Shown piece after piece: positions 18,712-27,180 of a DNA stretch of 64,000 bases. Both the position numbers and the translations under genes were made by a program. Below the pieces are notes generated by a model that saw nothing but the letters and a program-made list of their open reading frames with translations, was not told where the DNA came from and searched no databases. Each line of letters opens with the position of its first letter. The stretch's first letter is position 1. The DNA comes from an uncultured Latescibacterota bacterium (lineage in GTDB: Bacteria > Latescibacterota > UBA2968 > UBA8231), in the NCBI GenBank assembly GCA_958295495.1, contig OY282352.1:2542001-2606000 (forward strand), given 5' to 3'.

Positions 18712-20160
18712 ATGCGCATTGCAATAGCAGGTTTTTCCCACGAGTCGAATTCGTTCTATTCGCAGCCGACGCAATTGAAGGATTTCGGAGTCTGCGAAGG
18801 CGCGGCCGCGATCGGCCAGTACGAGGGAACCTTCCACGAGATTGCCGGCTATATCGCCGGGGCCGAGCAGTTCGGCTATGAACTCTATCCGCTCCTAGCG
18901 GCTGTGGCGACCCCGGGCGGCCCGGTGACCGCGGCCGCGTACGAGCACTTTGTCGGGCGCATCCTCAGCGGACTTGAGGCGGCCCCCAAGCTCGACGGGG
19001 TGCTCTTGGCACTGCACGGAGCCATGGTCGCCGAGGGATTCCCCCAAGCCGACGGCGAGACCGTGCGCCGGGTGCGTGCGCTGATGGGCGACTTGCCCAT
19101 CGCCGTGACCCACGACTACCACGCCAACGTGCCCCCAGAACTGGTGGCTGCGGCCGATTCCTTAATCATCTACAAGGCTAACCCCCACATTGACCAGCGG
19201 GAACGAGGCTTGCAGGCCGCCTCCATTCTGACGCGGCAAATTCGGGGCGAGGTGCAGCCCAAGATGGCGTTGGTCAAACCAGAGGTACTCTTCAACATCT
19301 ACTTCCACAACACGAGCGTCGCGCCCATGCAGCCGCTGATGCAGGCGGCGATTGAGTTGGAGTCCCAAGCGGGGATCCTCGGGTGTAGCATCGCCGGGGG
19401 CTACCAGTACGCGGATGTGCCCTATATGGGGCCGTCGGTGGTGGTGATTGCCGACGGGGACGAAGAAAGGGCGCGGCGCGAGGCTGTGCGGTTGGGCGAG
19501 CAAATGTGGGCCAGCCGCGACCAGCTAAGGGCCTCAGTGCCCGGGCCGGCCGAGGCTGTGCGGTTGGCCGTGGCCAGCGAGGAGACACCCGTGTGCCTGC
19601 TCGACATGGGCGACAACATCGGCGGCGGCTCGTCAGGCGACTCGACGTTTGTGTTGGAGCAATTGCTCGCTCAGGAAGCGGACGGCTGGGTCGCGTCGGT
19701 CTGGGACGCCGAAAGCGCGCAGGGGTGCTTTGCGGCCGGCGTCGGCGGACAGGTCCAGCTCCGCGTGGGCGGCAAGACCGACGACATGCACGGGCCGACC
19801 TTGGAGATCGCCGGCCGGGTGCGGACGCTGCACGACGGTTCGTACGAAGAGCGCGAGCGCCGGCACGGTGGGGGCCGCTATTTCGACCAAGGGCCGACCG
19901 CGGTTGTACAAGTCGGCAAAGGACTGCTCTTGCTCAACAGCGAGCGCGCCTGTCCCAACAGCATCCACCAGATTACCTGCGCCGGGATCCAGCCCGAGCA
20001 GCAGCGGATCTTGGTGGCCAAGGGGGCGGTGGCGCCTAGGGCCGCGTACGAGCCGGTGTGCCCCCGCCTAATTGAGGTAGCCTCGGGCGGGGCGACGGCG
20101 ATTGACCGACCCGCCGATGAATACCGGCTGGCGCGGAAGTCGCTCTACGAGTGGCGTTGA
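18712..20160 (+). CDS. M81-family metallopeptidase-like protein (MlrC-like)
   Basis: 482 residues. 'MRIAIAGFSHESNSF' at the start, 'LALHGAMVAEGFPQADGE' and 'PIAVTHDYHANVPPEL' are the zinc-site blocks of the M81/MlrC family; the C-terminal domain has 'VCLLDMGDNIGGGSSGDST', also conserved. MlrC cleaves linearised microcystin, but most homologues have unknown small-peptide or amide substrates. A good ribosome site (AAAGGGG) lies before the ATG. It stands between divergent selD and a Gfo/Idh/MocA gene on the same strand. Confidence 0.9.
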   Translation: MRIAIAGFSHESNSFYSQPTQLKDFGVCEGAAAIGQYEGTFHEIAGYIAGAEQFGYELYPLLAAVATPGGPVTAAAYEHFVGRILSGLEAAPKLDGVLLALHGAMVAEGFPQADGETVRRVRALMGDLPIAVTHDYHANVPPELVAAADSLIIYKANPHIDQRERGLQAASILTRQIRGEVQPKMALVKPEVLFNIYFHNTSVAPMQPLMQAAIELESQAGILGCSIAGGYQYADVPYMGPSVVVIADGDEERARREAVRLGEQMWASRDQLRASVPGPAEAVRLAVASEETPVCLLDMGDNIGGGSSGDSTFVLEQLLAQEADGWVASVWDAESAQGCFAAGVGGQVQLRVGGKTDDMHGPTLEIAGRVRTLHDGSYEERERRHGGGRYFDQGPTAVVQVGKGLLLLNSERACPNSIHQITCAGIQPEQQRILVAKGAVAPRAAYEPVCPRLIEVASGGATAIDRPADEYRLARKSLYEWR

Positions 20161-20342
20161 CAGGGGCGAAGGGGGCGGCTAGCTTAGGCCATGCCAATTC
20201 GCGATATAGCCATCCTACATCTTTATCCGCAGATGGACGCAGAACAGCCCTTGTAGATTGTTGACGAGAGGATCAGCCGCTCGAACTTTTCAAGGCATTC
20301 AGGATTGCCATAGGACTACAAACCCTTAGGAGGAAAACTGCC

Positions 20343-21368
20343 ATGACGCTTCGCATAGGACTAATCGGCGCGGGGGCCAATACCCGCCTACAGCACATCC
20401 CTGGTTTCCAAGGCATTGACGGAGTTGAAATAACCGCTGTCTGCAACCGCTCGCGCGCGTCGGGCCAAAGGATCGCCGACGAGTACGGGATCCCGCAGGT
20501 CTTTGAGGACTGGCGAGCACTGATCGCAAGCGATGATGTCGATGCGATCTGCATTGGTACTTGGCCCTATATGCACTGCCCGATGACGCTGGCCGGGCTC
20601 GACGCGGACAAGCACGTGCTGACCGAGGCGCGGATGTGCATGAATTTGGCCGAGGCACGGCAGATGTACGCGGCCTCGCAGCAGACCGACAAGGTGGCAA
20701 TGATTGTGCCGGCCCCCTTCTATTTGTCGGCCGAGCCGATCTTGCTCGACAAGCTGCACAGCGGTTTTTTCGGCGACCTGTTGGAAATTCACTTCACCGG
20801 CCTCTCTGGCGGCTACGACCCGGACGCGCCGCTGCACTGGCGGCAGCGCCGCGATCTTTCGGGCAACAACATCATGGTAATGGGCATTGGCAACGAGACC
20901 GTGCGCCGCTATGCCGGGCACGAAAAGGCCGTGATAGCCTATGGCAAGACGTTTACGACCGAGCGGCTCGACGAGGAGACCGGGGAGCAAGCTTCGGCCG
21001 ACGTGCCGGAGAGCTTGGGCATCGTCGCCGAGCTGGAAAGCGGCGCGACCGCGGTCTATCACTTGAGCAGCGTCGCACGCTTAGGCCCTTCCTTTGGCTT
21101 TGCCTTTTACGGAACCAAAGGCTCGTTTAAGATGGACGAGAGTGGGATATGGACGGCCGGCGAGGGCGACGACGAGTACCAGCCCTTCGCCATCCCCGAG
21201 CATCCGCGCAATGGCTGGCAGGTGGAAGAGGACTTTGTCGCCGCCATCCGCGACGGCCGGCCCGTTACTCACACGAGCTTTGCCGACGGCGTCAAATACA
21301 TGGAATTTACCGAGGCCGTGCAGATCAGCATGGCCGAAGGGCGGCGGGTGGAACTGCCGCTCGCTTGA
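20343..21368 (+). CDS. Gfo/Idh/MocA-family NAD(P)-dependent oxidoreductase
   Basis: 341 residues. The Rossmann start is 'LRIGLIGAGANTRLQHIPGF', followed by 'ICIGTWPYMHCPMTLAGLDA' and 'KHVLTEARMCMNLAEAR', where the family EKP motif reads TEA, so the usual catalytic Lys is absent at that position. The C-terminal beta domain ('FAFYGTKGSFKMDESGIW') is typical. Members oxidise or reduce sugars, inositols and related polyols. An AGGAGG ribosome site precedes the ATG, and a strong terminator follows at 21413. The lost EKP lysine may mean altered chemistry. Confidence 0.88.
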   Translation: MTLRIGLIGAGANTRLQHIPGFQGIDGVEITAVCNRSRASGQRIADEYGIPQVFEDWRALIASDDVDAICIGTWPYMHCPMTLAGLDADKHVLTEARMCMNLAEARQMYAASQQTDKVAMIVPAPFYLSAEPILLDKLHSGFFGDLLEIHFTGLSGGYDPDAPLHWRQRRDLSGNNIMVMGIGNETVRRYAGHEKAVIAYGKTFTTERLDEETGEQASADVPESLGIVAELESGATAVYHLSSVARLGPSFGFAFYGTKGSFKMDESGIWTAGEGDDEYQPFAIPEHPRNGWQVEEDFVAAIRDGRPVTHTSFADGVKYMEFTEAVQISMAEGRRVELPLA

Positions 21369-21412
21369 GGATGGAAACGATGAGTCTGAGCGAAAGATAG
21401 ATGATTAAGAGA

Positions 21413-21445
21413 AGCGGCTGGGGCTTTTGCCTCGGCCGCTTTTTT
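21413..21445 (+). terminator. Rho-independent terminator after the Gfo/Idh/MocA gene
   Basis: AGCGGCTGGGGC, loop TTTT, GCCTCGGCCGCT form a 12-bp stem with two G-U pairs, followed by a run of Ts. The potassium channel gene ends within the T-run on the opposite strand, so the hairpin may serve both directions. Confidence 0.85.
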
Positions 21446-22232
21446 ATGTGAGTCGCCCGCCGCAATGCGGACAGCGGCGCTCCGGGTCTTCTGACCGATG
21501 AGCCGCTAGGGCCTCCACAAATCCCGCGCCGAGAATGCCGGCCGGCAGCGCGAACATGCCGATCCCCAAGATGGCGATGATGGCGGCGATGGTCTGGCCG
21601 AGGGCGGTGATCGGATAGGTGTCGCCGTAGCCGACCGTCGTCAAGGTGACGATGCTCCACCACATGGTGGCCGGGATGCTGGTAAAGACCTCGGGCTGGT
21701 CCTCGTGCTCGACGAAGTACATCAGCGACGAGGAGAGGGCCAATAGGATCAGCAGCACTAAGAAGATGCTAACAAGCTCTTCTTTGCGCTCGGAGATGAC
21801 TTGGCCGAGCAAGCGCAGGGCGCGGAAGTAGCGCACCAGCTTGAGGACGCGGAAAATCCGCAGGACGCGTATCACGCGGATAAAGCGCGCATCCACGGTC
21901 GGGGGCGGTAGTAATAAAGGAAGAATGGCCACCAGATCGATGATGGCGAGGGGCGTGAAGGCAAAGCGGATGCGCCCGGTCACGGGCCGCGAAAACCGCG
22001 GATTGGCGGTAATGGCCCACAGGCGTACCACGTATTCAAGCGTGAACACGGCCAGCGAAAAATCCTCAAAAAGTTCAAACGCGGCGCGATTGAGGTTGTA
22101 GATCGGCTCGACGGTTTCGAGGAGCAGGGCGACGATGTTGAGCAGGATCAGGACGATGATGGCCACATCGACGATGCGCCCCTGCTCATAGTCTGGCTCG
22201 ATAAAGCGATAGACGCGCTCTTTGAGGCTCAT
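21444..22232 (-). CDS. Voltage-gated-type potassium channel (6 TM)
   Basis: 262 residues. Hydrophobic segments for S1-S6 are evident. S4 is 'RFIRVIRVLRIFRVLKLVRY', with Arg/Lys every third residue as in voltage sensors. The pore has 'MWWSIVTLTTVGYGDTYPIT', with the selectivity filter TVGYGD. The C-terminus ends with 'CPHCGGRL', a single CxxC. It would conduct potassium across the inner membrane. It follows the FAD-oxidoreductase remnant by four bases on the same strand. Confidence 0.93.
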   Translation of the reverse strand: MSLKERVYRFIEPDYEQGRIVDVAIIVLILLNIVALLLETVEPIYNLNRAAFELFEDFSLAVFTLEYVVRLWAITANPRFSRPVTGRIRFAFTPLAIIDLVAILPLLLPPPTVDARFIRVIRVLRIFRVLKLVRYFRALRLLGQVISERKEELVSIFLVLLILLALSSSLMYFVEHEDQPEVFTSIPATMWWSIVTLTTVGYGDTYPITALGQTIAAIIAILGIGMFALPAGILGAGFVEALAAHRSEDPERRCPHCGGRLT

Positions 22233-22236
22233 TTGC

Positions 22237-22383
22237 TTACTCCCACTCGGCGAAGACCTCCTCGGCCAGCCCGAAAGCGGTGGTCATGCCGTTGCCGCCA
22301 AGGCCGTTGACGATGGTTGCGCCGCAGGCAGGCTCGGCGATGAAAGCGGCTTGGTCGGGATGCATCAGGCTAGGACTCCATTG
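22237..22383 (-). pseudogene. C-terminal remnant of a phosphonate-associated FAD oxidoreductase (TIGR03364-like)
   Basis: The frame reading 'WSPSLMHPDQAAFIAEPACG' then 'VNGLGGNGMTTAFGLAEEVF' matches the last 45 or so residues of the TIGR03364 FAD-dependent oxidoreductases found in phosphonate-catabolism clusters; the whole enzyme is about 370 residues. The remnant begins inside the last codons of phnA, in another frame, so a deletion has joined the phnA end to it. An ATG at 22365 overlapping the phnA TGA could still allow a 42-residue peptide. It lacks the FAD-binding part and cannot be active. Confidence 0.75.
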
Positions 22384-23582
22384 CACAGAAAGTCGAAAAG
22401 ATCCCAGTTGCGCGCTTGGCCCGAGGCCAATAACTCGGCGTATTCGTCGGTTAGCGGCCTGTTGCAGATCATGGGCACCACGCCTTCGTGCAGACCGCCG
22501 TGCGAGCGCAGGCCCTCGGCGACAGCGGCGAGTTCGTGCCAGTCGGGGGTGCGGCCGAGGACGGTATCTTGGTCGGCGAGGACGACTAGTTCGCCGATGC
22601 GGTCAGAGGGGAGTTGGTAGGTAGCGGCCGCTTGCTCGCGGCTGAGCACCTTTTCGACTCCGGGGATAGCGCGGAGGACCGCAGTGGCTTGTGCGATGTG
22701 CTCGTCGTCGAGATAGACGGTGGCGTAGGAGCCTAACGCGCCGTGGTGGACGACATAGGGGTCGGTGATGGGCAGGATGACCCTAACTTCGGCGATGCCG
22801 GCTGCGACGAGTTGGGTCTCGATAAACTGCACCTTGGGCGAGCCATCGGCGTTGGTTTTGGCGTTCATGCCGTGATCGGCAGTAATGCCCAAGATAATGT
22901 CCTTGGCGTCGAGTGCGCCGATAAAGAGATCGAGGCGAGCGTAGAAAGCGTTGGCTTCCGGCTCGCCGGGTGCCCACTTGTGCTGGACGAAATCGGTGGT
23001 CGAAAGGTAGAGCAAGTCGAGGTCGTGGTGCTCGAGCAAACGCGCGCCGGCCTCGATGCAGTACACGCTGGCTTCGGGATCGTAAATGCCGGGATTTTCC
23101 CGCCCGACTAGGGCGAGGACATCGGCGATGCCGTGAGTGGCCGGCGCGGCTTCGTGCGCTTTTTCCACGGAGAAATTGATGCCTTGCCAGCCGTGGGCCA
23201 AGAGCAGGCGCAACTTGTCTTTGGTGGTGATAGCAGCGACTTGTTGGCCGGCTTGATGGAAGGCGGCGAGGATCGTCGGGGCGCGCAGGAAGCGGGGGTC
23301 GTTCATCATCACTTCCTCAGCAGCGTCTAGGTCGTAGTAGAAATTGCCGGGAATGCCGTTTATGGCCGGCGGCGCACCGGTGATGATGGCGACGTTGTTG
23401 GGATTGGTGAAAGAGGGGATCGCGGTGTGGACTTGGCCGTGGACGCCGCGCGCTATGATCGCACGGAGATTGGGCATCTGTGAGGCGGCTGCGTCGAGGT
23501 AGGCTTGGGCGCAGCCATCGAGGCAGATGCCGACGATGGCTTTCTCGTGCGGGCGATAGCCGCGGTCATTGACTTGGATCAT
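22365..23582 (-). CDS. phnA: Phosphonoacetate hydrolase PhnA
   Basis: 405 residues from the ATG at 23582, which overlaps the stop of the deleted dehydrogenase gene. The alkaline-phosphatase-fold features are 'GICLDGCAQAYLDAA' (first metal Asp), 'IPSFTNPNNVAIITG' with the nucleophilic Thr, 'STTDFVQHKWAPGEPEA', and 'GITADHGMNAKT' with the second metal site. This is the pattern of PhnA, which splits phosphonoacetate to acetate and phosphate. The last six residues ('CNGVLA') seem to be read out of the adjacent FAD-oxidoreductase remnant. The neighbours are phosphonate-associated genes, two of them broken. Confidence 0.9.
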   Translation of the reverse strand: MIQVNDRGYRPHEKAIVGICLDGCAQAYLDAAASQMPNLRAIIARGVHGQVHTAIPSFTNPNNVAIITGAPPAINGIPGNFYYDLDAAEEVMMNDPRFLRAPTILAAFHQAGQQVAAITTKDKLRLLLAHGWQGINFSVEKAHEAAPATHGIADVLALVGRENPGIYDPEASVYCIEAGARLLEHHDLDLLYLSTTDFVQHKWAPGEPEANAFYARLDLFIGALDAKDIILGITADHGMNAKTNADGSPKVQFIETQLVAAGIAEVRVILPITDPYVVHHGALGSYATVYLDDEHIAQATAVLRAIPGVEKVLSREQAAATYQLPSDRIGELVVLADQDTVLGRTPDWHELAAVAEGLRSHGGLHEGVVPMICNRPLTDEYAELLASGQARNWDLFDFLCNGVLA

Positions 23583-23890
23583 GCGTTGGGGCCAATGGCG
23601 ACGCGGATGTACTGACGGGTTTCGGCCGAGGCGATGGCAAAGGGGTTGCTGACCAGCGACGGATACGGATAGCGGTCGGCCGTTCGGGCGAGAAAGGCGA
23701 GCGCCTCGTGGAGATGGCACGGGCTGTAGTTGTGGACGCCGCGGATCGTCAGGCACTTGCGGATGATCTGCTCGCCGGTCAGCTCTGGCCGGAGTACTTC
23801 ACCGGGGGCGAGGGAGTCGGGCAGAGGCAGGTTGTCGCCGCGGAGCGGATGGCCTAAGCCGTCGAATATCTGTGCGGAGGCCGTGGGCAT
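23579..23890 (-). pseudogene. Internally deleted phosphonate-associated zinc alcohol dehydrogenase (TIGR03366-like)
   Basis: 103 residues instead of about 340. Residues 7-33 ('IFDGLGHPLRGDNLPLPD', 'LAPGEVL') are the start of a medium-chain dehydrogenase; from residue 34 the sequence jumps to a C-terminal block 'ELTGEQIIRKCLTIRGVHNY' and 'HEALAFLARTADRYPY', diagnostic of the TIGR03366 phosphonate-associated dehydrogenases. The zinc-site and NAD-binding core is missing. The fusion is in frame, so a short protein could be made but not an active dehydrogenase. Its stop overlaps the phnA start (ATGA), so translation through it may still couple to phnA. Confidence 0.78.
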
Positions 23891-23903
23891 GGAGACTGCG
23901 CGG

Positions 23904-24638
23904 CTAGCCTTGCGGCTTGCGCCAGTAGCCTTCGAGCAAATCCTGTGGCACCCAGCCCAGCAGGCGCCGGGCCTTGGCGTTGCTGTAGCGGTCGTGAGGC
24001 GTGTCCGTGGTGATGTGAAAAATCTCGCAGCGCGAAGGCAGGGACGCCAAGTCCACCTCCAAGCACTTTTGCAGGGCGCGGGCGGCATCGGCAAAGGTGA
24101 CGGAAAAGGGATTGGTGCCGCTGCCGAGTTGCTCGGCTGGCGGCTCGGCCTCGCGGAAGCTCAAAAAGAGGGTGGTCAGTACGTGGATGGGGTGGTTGGC
24201 GACGAATACGCGGCAAATCTCTTGACCGAGCGATTTGGTGTGAGCGTAGAGGTTGACACCCGAATGCAGGGGGACTTCCTCGTTGATGTCGAAGTCGTAG
24301 TGCTCGTAGGAGGGGCCGACTTGGGTGAAGTGGGGACCGGTGTTGACGAAGCGGGTGTGGCCGTTCTCGACGGCGGCGAGGATGCCGTTGTACGTGCCGG
24401 TGGAGTTGACGTCGAAGGCGATCTTGCGGTCGGGGCGCAGTACCGAGCAGTTGATGGTTACATCGGTGCCCTCGGTGGCGCGGCGCACTTGGTCGAGGTC
24501 GGAGACGTCCACCTGCATGGTCTCGTGCGGACTATCGATGGGCACGATGTCGGTGATGCGCAGCTCGTAGGTATCTTGGAGCTGTTTGACCACATGCGGG
24601 CCGAGAAAGCCGTTGCCACCTAGGAGCAAAATTTTCAT
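23904..24638 (-). CDS. NAD-dependent epimerase/dehydratase-family protein
   Basis: 244 residues. 'MKILLLGGNGFLGPHVVKQL' is the extended-SDR dinucleotide motif. The catalytic region has 'YAHTKSLGQEI', the YxxxK signature, and the C-terminus 'DRYSNAKARRLLGWVPQDLL' is typical of sugar epimerases. Substrate unknown. It overlaps the next upstream gene by four bases and precedes the deleted dehydrogenase by 13 bases, so it belongs to the phosphonate-linked minus-strand run. Confidence 0.87.
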   Translation of the reverse strand: MKILLLGGNGFLGPHVVKQLQDTYELRITDIVPIDSPHETMQVDVSDLDQVRRATEGTDVTINCSVLRPDRKIAFDVNSTGTYNGILAAVENGHTRFVNTGPHFTQVGPSYEHYDFDINEEVPLHSGVNLYAHTKSLGQEICRVFVANHPIHVLTTLFLSFREAEPPAEQLGSGTNPFSVTFADAARALQKCLEVDLASLPSRCEIFHITTDTPHDRYSNAKARRLLGWVPQDLLEGYWRKPQG

Positions 24639-25324
24639 GGGTTGGCCTCAAAGTTGTATTGGGGGGTGAATGTTAGGTGGCTCTTGGCGTGCTCGGTGGA
24701 GAAGCGGGCGCGTGCCCCAGCGGACTGGAGGTGGATGGCGCGGTACTGGCTGGAGGACCCCTTTCGCACAATCTGGGCCACGGCTTGGGCGGCGTCGCGC
24801 TCATCGAGCCACATTGGATCGTAGGGCTGGTCGGCGACCTCGGCGGCGTGGACTAGGTGGCCAAGGCGGGCAATGGTGATGTGGAGCGCGTGGCTGTGGG
24901 CAAATTCGCGGGCAGTAAACTCGGCTAGGTGGGAGCCGAGAACGGCCGGCGCGCAGGAGGGCAGCGGCTTCCAAGTTTCGTCAACGGTGAGGTCTTCTTC
25001 ATAGGGGGCGAAAAGGTCGAGGGTGCTCAAGAGGATGGTGTGTTTGACCTCCGCCGCGGCCGCGGCCCAGAGAAGGTTGTACGTGCAGCGCGTATTGCGG
25101 TCCAGCCAAGTGGTCTCGCCGTCGCCCGCCCGCGGCGCATAGGCGAGGTGGACGATGGCGTCGATGTCTTTGACGAGCGCATCAGTCGCTGGGCCGTGGT
25201 CCAGATCGCTCTGGATCCCGACCCCAAGCTCAGGGTCAGTCAGGCGCAGTTGGTGGGCGTCGCAGAGGCGGGCGGCTAGGGCTTGGCCGAGCGAGGTGGC
25301 GGCGTTGGTAATTAGTAGGTGCAT
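24635..25324 (-). CDS. NAD(P)-dependent SDR/epimerase-like protein
   Basis: 229 residues. The N-terminus 'MHLLITNAATSLGQALAARL' is a degenerate Rossmann start with Asn-Ala in place of the usual Gly-rich turn. 'DIDAIVHLAYAPRAG' and 'HTILLSTLDLFAPYEE' follow the extended-SDR layout, but where YxxxK is expected it reads 'VLGSHLAEFTAREFA', so the Tyr and Lys are not obvious. It may bind a cofactor without classical catalysis. It overlaps the following epimerase gene by four bases and starts three bases after the guaB stop. Confidence 0.75.
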   Translation of the reverse strand: MHLLITNAATSLGQALAARLCDAHQLRLTDPELGVGIQSDLDHGPATDALVKDIDAIVHLAYAPRAGDGETTWLDRNTRCTYNLLWAAAAAEVKHTILLSTLDLFAPYEEDLTVDETWKPLPSCAPAVLGSHLAEFTAREFAHSHALHITIARLGHLVHAAEVADQPYDPMWLDERDAAQAVAQIVRKGSSSQYRAIHLQSAGARARFSTEHAKSHLTFTPQYNFEANP

Positions 25325-25327
25325 GAT

Positions 25328-26809
25328 TTAGAGGATCTGTTGGTCGGTTGGGGTGGGGACGATGTCGTGGATCTGGCTGTCCATCAGCGCGGTGGGCGAC
25401 TGCATTTCGAGCACGGCCTTTTCGTGCAGCTCGTCGATGGTGCGGCAACCGGCCGTGGCGAGGGTGGCGCGCAGCATCTGGATGCGGATTGGCAGTTTGT
25501 CGTGAATCGAGCCGATGTGGGGCACGTAGCCGGAGATGCCCTCCTCGAAGAAGTGCTCTCGCGTCTGCACATAGCGCCGCATGTTGTGGGCGCGCAGCGA
25601 GCCTTCCATCCAGTACTCTTTGACGATGTCGCCGGCCGCCGTGCGCACGAGGTTGCCTTGGCTCTCGGTGTAGCCGGCGAAAAAGTGCCCCATCATCACG
25701 GCGTTGGCGCCCAAGGCTACGGCCACGGCGATCTCGGCCGGGCCTGAAATGCCGCCGTCGGCGACGATGGGCAAGTAGGCGTTGCAATCCTGCTGCCACT
25801 GGTTGCGCGCCGCGCTGATTTCCATCAAGGCCGAGCCTTGGCCGCGGCCCGTGGCCTTGACTTCCTGAGTAATGCAGCCCGAGCCGACCCCCATGCCGAC
25901 TTTGATGGCGTCGGCGCCGGCCGCGGCCAAGAAGCGAAATCCCTCGGCCGTGACGACATTGCCGCCGATGACCGGGGCGTCGGTGCGCTCCTTGAGGAAT
26001 TGGATCATCTGCCGCTGGTACTCGGTGTGGCCGTCGGAGGCGTCGATGATGAGCACGTCCGCTTCTTGCGCGATGAGGGCTTCGGCCCGCTCGCGGTCCT
26101 CTGGGTGGGTGGAGACGGCCGCGCCGACGAGCAGGCGCTTCTTTTCGTCGATGGATTCGTTGGGGTGCCGCAGGTGCTTGTCGAGGTCCTTTTTGAAGAC
26201 CACCGCTTGCAGTACGCCTCCCTTGGATAGAATGGGCAAGAAGCCGCGGCCGTAGCGGATCATCAGTTCGTTGGCGGCCTTGAGGTCGCTTATTTCGCGA
26301 CCGGCCTGCACGTCGGTTTTCATGCGGGAGGCAACTCGGCAGTCGAGGTCGCGGCGCTCGTCGAAGTCCTTGTCGGTGAGGATGCCGAGGAGCTGGTCGT
26401 GGAACTGGCCGCTGGCGGTGACCGGGAAGGTCGTATAGCCGGTGCGGCGGATGGTCTCGACGACCTCGGCGATGGGTTGGTCCGGGGCCAAGGTGAGAAT
26501 ATCGGTCTGAAAACCGGCCTTGAAGCGCTTGACTTGGCTGATCTTGGCGCACTGCTCGTCAATGGGCTGGCTGACGGGCAGGATGCCGATGCCGCCTAGC
26601 TGGGCCAAGGCAATGGCCATCTCGCCGCCGGTCACGGCCTGCATGGCGGCGCTGAGGAAGGGCACGTGCAGATAGAGAAAGTCGTCTCCCTTGCGGCAGA
26701 GCCGGGTTTTGAGCGACGCGTTGGGAGCGTTGCCGTCGGTTGGGGTGTACCCCGGCAGAATGCGAAACTCTTTGAGGCTGTGCGAAGAGGTGCTCAGGAC
26801 TTGGGCCAT
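25328..26809 (-). CDS. guaB: IMP dehydrogenase GuaB
   Basis: 493 residues, normal for IMPDH. The barrel start has 'VPFLSAAMQAVTGGEMAIAL'; residues about 105-225 are the tandem CBS domains; 'IIDASDGHTEYQRQMI' and 'GGNVVTAEGFRFLAAAGAD' lead to the catalytic Cys loop 'GVGSGCITQEVKATGRGQ' and the flap 'EGISGYVPHIGSI'. The loop reads GSGCITQ, closer to the GSICITQ of eukaryote-like IMPDHs than to the usual bacterial GSICTTR. The enzyme oxidises IMP to XMP for guanine nucleotide synthesis. The last gene upstream in the minus-strand run. Confidence 0.93.
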   Translation of the reverse strand: MAQVLSTSSHSLKEFRILPGYTPTDGNAPNASLKTRLCRKGDDFLYLHVPFLSAAMQAVTGGEMAIALAQLGGIGILPVSQPIDEQCAKISQVKRFKAGFQTDILTLAPDQPIAEVVETIRRTGYTTFPVTASGQFHDQLLGILTDKDFDERRDLDCRVASRMKTDVQAGREISDLKAANELMIRYGRGFLPILSKGGVLQAVVFKKDLDKHLRHPNESIDEKKRLLVGAAVSTHPEDRERAEALIAQEADVLIIDASDGHTEYQRQMIQFLKERTDAPVIGGNVVTAEGFRFLAAAGADAIKVGMGVGSGCITQEVKATGRGQGSALMEISAARNQWQQDCNAYLPIVADGGISGPAEIAVAVALGANAVMMGHFFAGYTESQGNLVRTAAGDIVKEYWMEGSLRAHNMRRYVQTREHFFEEGISGYVPHIGSIHDKLPIRIQMLRATLATAGCRTIDELHEKAVLEMQSPTALMDSQIHDIVPTPTDQQIL

Positions 26810-26937
26810 AGAAGTCCTCTCTGCGTTGGCGGGGGAAGGAGGAGGGATTTAGCCTTAAAGTATAAAAATTGCGTTGGCTTTATTCAATACACTTGGTTTT
26901 CTTTTATTAAATGTACTCATAACTAAAGGAGCTTTGT

Positions 26938-27180
26938 ATGTTCTACGAAAAAGTTTACCCCAAGCGCCATTCAACCAACGGTACGACGTGCCTCTTGGCC
27001 GGTTTTGTGGCCGGCGTCGCGGTCGGCGCGGCCATAGGCGTTTTGCTGGCCCCGCACAAGGGCGAGGACACTCGGCGTCTGATCGCGCGCCAGGCCAAGG
27101 AGACGCGCGACGAGGCGGTGAAGGCCGTGGAGGGGGTGACGGTGCGGCGCGAGAAAGCCTCACAGGACGAGGCGGCCTAA
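26938..27180 (+). CDS. YtxH-domain small membrane protein
   Basis: 80 residues. One transmembrane segment ('LLAGFVAGVAVGAAIGVLLA') is followed at once by 'PHKGEDTRRLIARQAKE', the YtxH/gas-vesicle-like signature, and a charged helical tail. Function is poorly known; homologues are stress-associated. AAAGGAG lies seven bases before the ATG. The upstream 128 bases are AT-rich and probably contain the promoter. Its stop overlaps the stop end of the convergent ABC gene. Confidence 0.85.
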   Translation: MFYEKVYPKRHSTNGTTCLLAGFVAGVAVGAAIGVLLAPHKGEDTRRLIARQAKETRDEAVKAVEGVTVRREKASQDEAA

